Assembly: GCA_018240785.1 (NCBI GenBank) | Contig: JAFEFC010000051.1 | Location: forward strand, 1 to 64,000 | Origin: Pseudomonadota bacterium | GTDB lineage: Bacteria > Pseudomonadota > Gammaproteobacteria > Burkholderiales > Rhodocyclaceae | DNA: 64,000 nt | Direction: 5' to 3' | Part shown: in pieces, positions 62,597-64,000 of the stretch | How positions within the stretch are numbered: the stretch's first letter is position 1 | How the letters are laid out: each line of letters opens with the position of its first letter | Position numbers and translations under genes: made by a program | Notes under the pieces: generated by a model | Databases searched by the model: none | What the model was told of the DNA's origin: nothing | What the model saw: the letters and a program-made list of their open reading frames with translations, nothing else

Positions 62597-64000
62597 CAGT
62601 TGGCCCGCAGCTTGTTGATGAGGTACGAACGCTCCATCGACTCGCCCACGGAGTCTTCGAGCCAGTGCAACTTCTGTTGATTCGTAAATTGACGATCCGC
62701 CAGCCGCTCACGAATTTCCTGGACAGCCGTCTCAGAGATCGTTGCACGCAGGTTGAAGTGCTTTTTGATCAGCACGTCAAACGATGCGCCAAAGGTTTCT
62801 CCTGGCGGATTCGTCATGTCAGTCACGCCGTCGATCTTCTTGAAATGGAACACCGCTCTGCTAGGCAGCGAAGAGACCAGAAAGGGGGAGTGCGAGGAGA
62901 TGATGGCCTGGGCTTTTCCTTTGGCCTCATTCGCCTTTTCAAAGTCCAAGTGAAATCGGGTGCGCCAGCTTGGGTTCAGGTGCGTTTCGGGTTCGTCGTA
63001 GAGGAACAGCGTCTCACCGTCCCCGAAGAGTCGCACGGCGCCCAGTGTCAATAGAAGCTGCACTTCTCCGTCGCTCAAGTCGTCAAGCGCGACAGTTCGC
63101 TCGCCATCGGACATCCAGAGTTCCTGCACCGAAAGAGGGAGCTTCCCTTTCAGCGGCTTCTCAACATGACCTTGAAAGCTATCGCGTCGCAGCGCGCGTT
63201 TTACCGCCCCCGACCATTCATCGACGCCCAGAAGTTGTAGCTTGTACAAGGCCGAGAACCACTGGTCGGGCTCTCGCGAGTTGTCAGCCATCCGACGGAT
63301 AACTTCCGGGTCCGCGAAATCAATCTCGATGTCGCCGGCCAAGTAGTCCAGCTCCAGCAACTCATACTCGGGCTCGCTGGTTTGTGGCGAGATCGGCGTA
63401 CACCTGTGTGGTCCCGCCAATTCGATCAAGCGCTTGATGTCGCGAGCGTTGTCCGAAGCAGTCGCTTGGCCACGCAGGTCGTACCTCAACACCACACGCG
63501 CTGGATGGCGGAAAGGGATTTCATCCCATACCTCGTCACGATCAGCATGCGGGAGCATGCCGAGTATCGCGATCAGCAGCGCAGCGCAGTCATAGTCGAG
63601 GAAGAGGTTTCTGGGTATCGCCGTGTCGGTCTCGCGTAGCCTGAAAAGGCCCGATTCGGGATCCTCCCCTTCGGCAGCGAAAATGCCCGGGTTGCGCCTG
63701 AGATAGCGCTCATTGATGGCCAGCGTTGCCCTTTCATCCACTTCGGGCTGCGCAAGCTCCTTCTTCAAGTTCGCCCTGACCCGAATCACGTCAAAGTACT
63801 GAAGCGCATTGCGCATGAAAGCCCGCTGGAGGTTCTCGGACATGCCAGAGGCGTATCCGATGACTCGAGGAAGCGCCAACTCTTCCAATGAGCCATTCGC
63901 CGTTATCTCACTCCACGTCCCCTGAGACGGCTGTGCGACACCATCGTTAGGCGGCTCAGCGAGTTGATGCACCGCAAGACGAAGACCATCCCGCGTGTCC
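62596..64000 (-). CDS. ABC-type ATPase, PtuA-like, cut by window edge
   Basis: C-terminal portion of an SMC/ABC-like ATPase (at least 467 codons in the window). The signature DDLSDGEVQLLLTLGAV, Walker B TLFLYDEPETHLNPSW and the H-loop ISSHSPFLVSS are intact. No Walker A is present, and the frame stays open through the last base of the window, so the N-terminus with the P-loop lies beyond 64000; the GTG at 63972 is probably not the start. These OLD/RecF-like ATPases act as phage sensors with HNH partners (Septu, some retron systems). Confidence 0.75.
   Translation of the reverse strand, partial: DTRDGLRLAVHQLAEPPNDGVAQPSQGTWSEITANGSLEELALPRVIGYASGMSENLQRAFMRNALQYFDVIRVRANLKKELAQPEVDERATLAINERYLRRNPGIFAAEGEDPESGLFRLRETDTAIPRNLFLDYDCAALLIAILGMLPHADRDEVWDEIPFRHPARVVLRYDLRGQATASDNARDIKRLIELAGPHRCTPISPQTSEPEYELLELDYLAGDIEIDFADPEVIRRMADNSREPDQWFSALYKLQLLGVDEWSGAVKRALRRDSFQGHVEKPLKGKLPLSVQELWMSDGERTVALDDLSDGEVQLLLTLGAVRLFGDGETLFLYDEPETHLNPSWRTRFHLDFEKANEAKGKAQAIISSHSPFLVSSLPSRAVFHFKKIDGVTDMTNPPGETFGASFDVLIKKHFNLRATISETAVQEIRERLADRQFTNQQKLHWLEDSVGESMERSYLINKLRAN

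Noticed and set aside
63970-63972. GTG at 63972 as start of the ATPase gene
   Set aside because: The frame remains open to the window edge and the protein from this GTG would lack the Walker A that the intact Walker B and signature require.

Overview
The window is a high-GC, gene-dense chromosomal segment. Its gene content suggests a betaproteobacterium of the Rhodocyclales (Thauera/Azoarcus/Aromatoleum-like): the divergent topB-smg-dprA-LysM / def-fmt-htpX block, an OxyR-Dps pair, a selenocysteine formate dehydrogenase and several aromatic-catabolism genes. The genus is an inference from gene content; no rRNA or tRNA gene was found.

Layout. 0.3-6.2 kb: one very long uvrA-type gene (two UvrA-like halves in tandem) carrying in-frame inserted palindromic repeats. 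6.4-11 kb: small envelope and unknown proteins, a cytochrome b, and a cytochrome c' gene broken by a single in-frame TAA. 11-16.6 kb: a DegP/DegQ-type protease, a TonB-dependent receptor, oxyR and dps. 16.7-24.8 kb: housekeeping block topB, smg, dprA and a LysM protein on the minus strand, divergent from def, fmt and htpX. 25-31.6 kb: formate dehydrogenase fdnGHI, in which an in-frame UGA at codon 196 followed by a SECIS-like hairpin encodes selenocysteine, then fdhE, a GcvH-like protein and a DsrE-like protein. 32-37.3 kb: a Tat-exported flavocytochrome-type flavoprotein, a TlpA-like thioredoxin and a Tat-exported transglutaminase in one overlapping operon, then small genes and a purine permease. 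37.4-40.8 kb: selA and selB, which supply the selenocysteine machinery needed by fdnG.

41-51 kb is a complete indole-3-acetic acid (auxin) degradation cluster, read here as iacH-A-B-I-C-D-E-F-G. It is followed by a tandem 4-OT-like tautomerase, an orphan periplasmic binding protein and a MarR regulator (iacR-like). Two GTGA-N4-TCAC inverted repeats, one upstream of iacH and one upstream of the binding protein, are candidate operators. 52-59.6 kb: a Rho factor with an extended N-terminus, a decayed HigB/RelE toxin, and dabB-dabA (inorganic carbon accumulation) divergent from a LysR regulator. 59.8-64 kb: a frameshifted lipoprotein hydrolase and the 3' stump of an amidohydrolase that ends abruptly. 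Beyond that junction lies an HNH nuclease gene coupled to an ABC-type ATPase gene (Septu/PtuAB-like defence pair), which runs off the right edge.

Mobile or repeated DNA is mostly small. It comprises REP-like hairpins inside uvrA, two related long-hairpin elements at 16.6 and 31.7 kb, a C-rich palindromic repeat splitting the iac operon, and a 38-bp conserved leader sequence in front of selA and a DUF1330 gene. No insertion sequence, CRISPR array, rRNA or tRNA was recognised.
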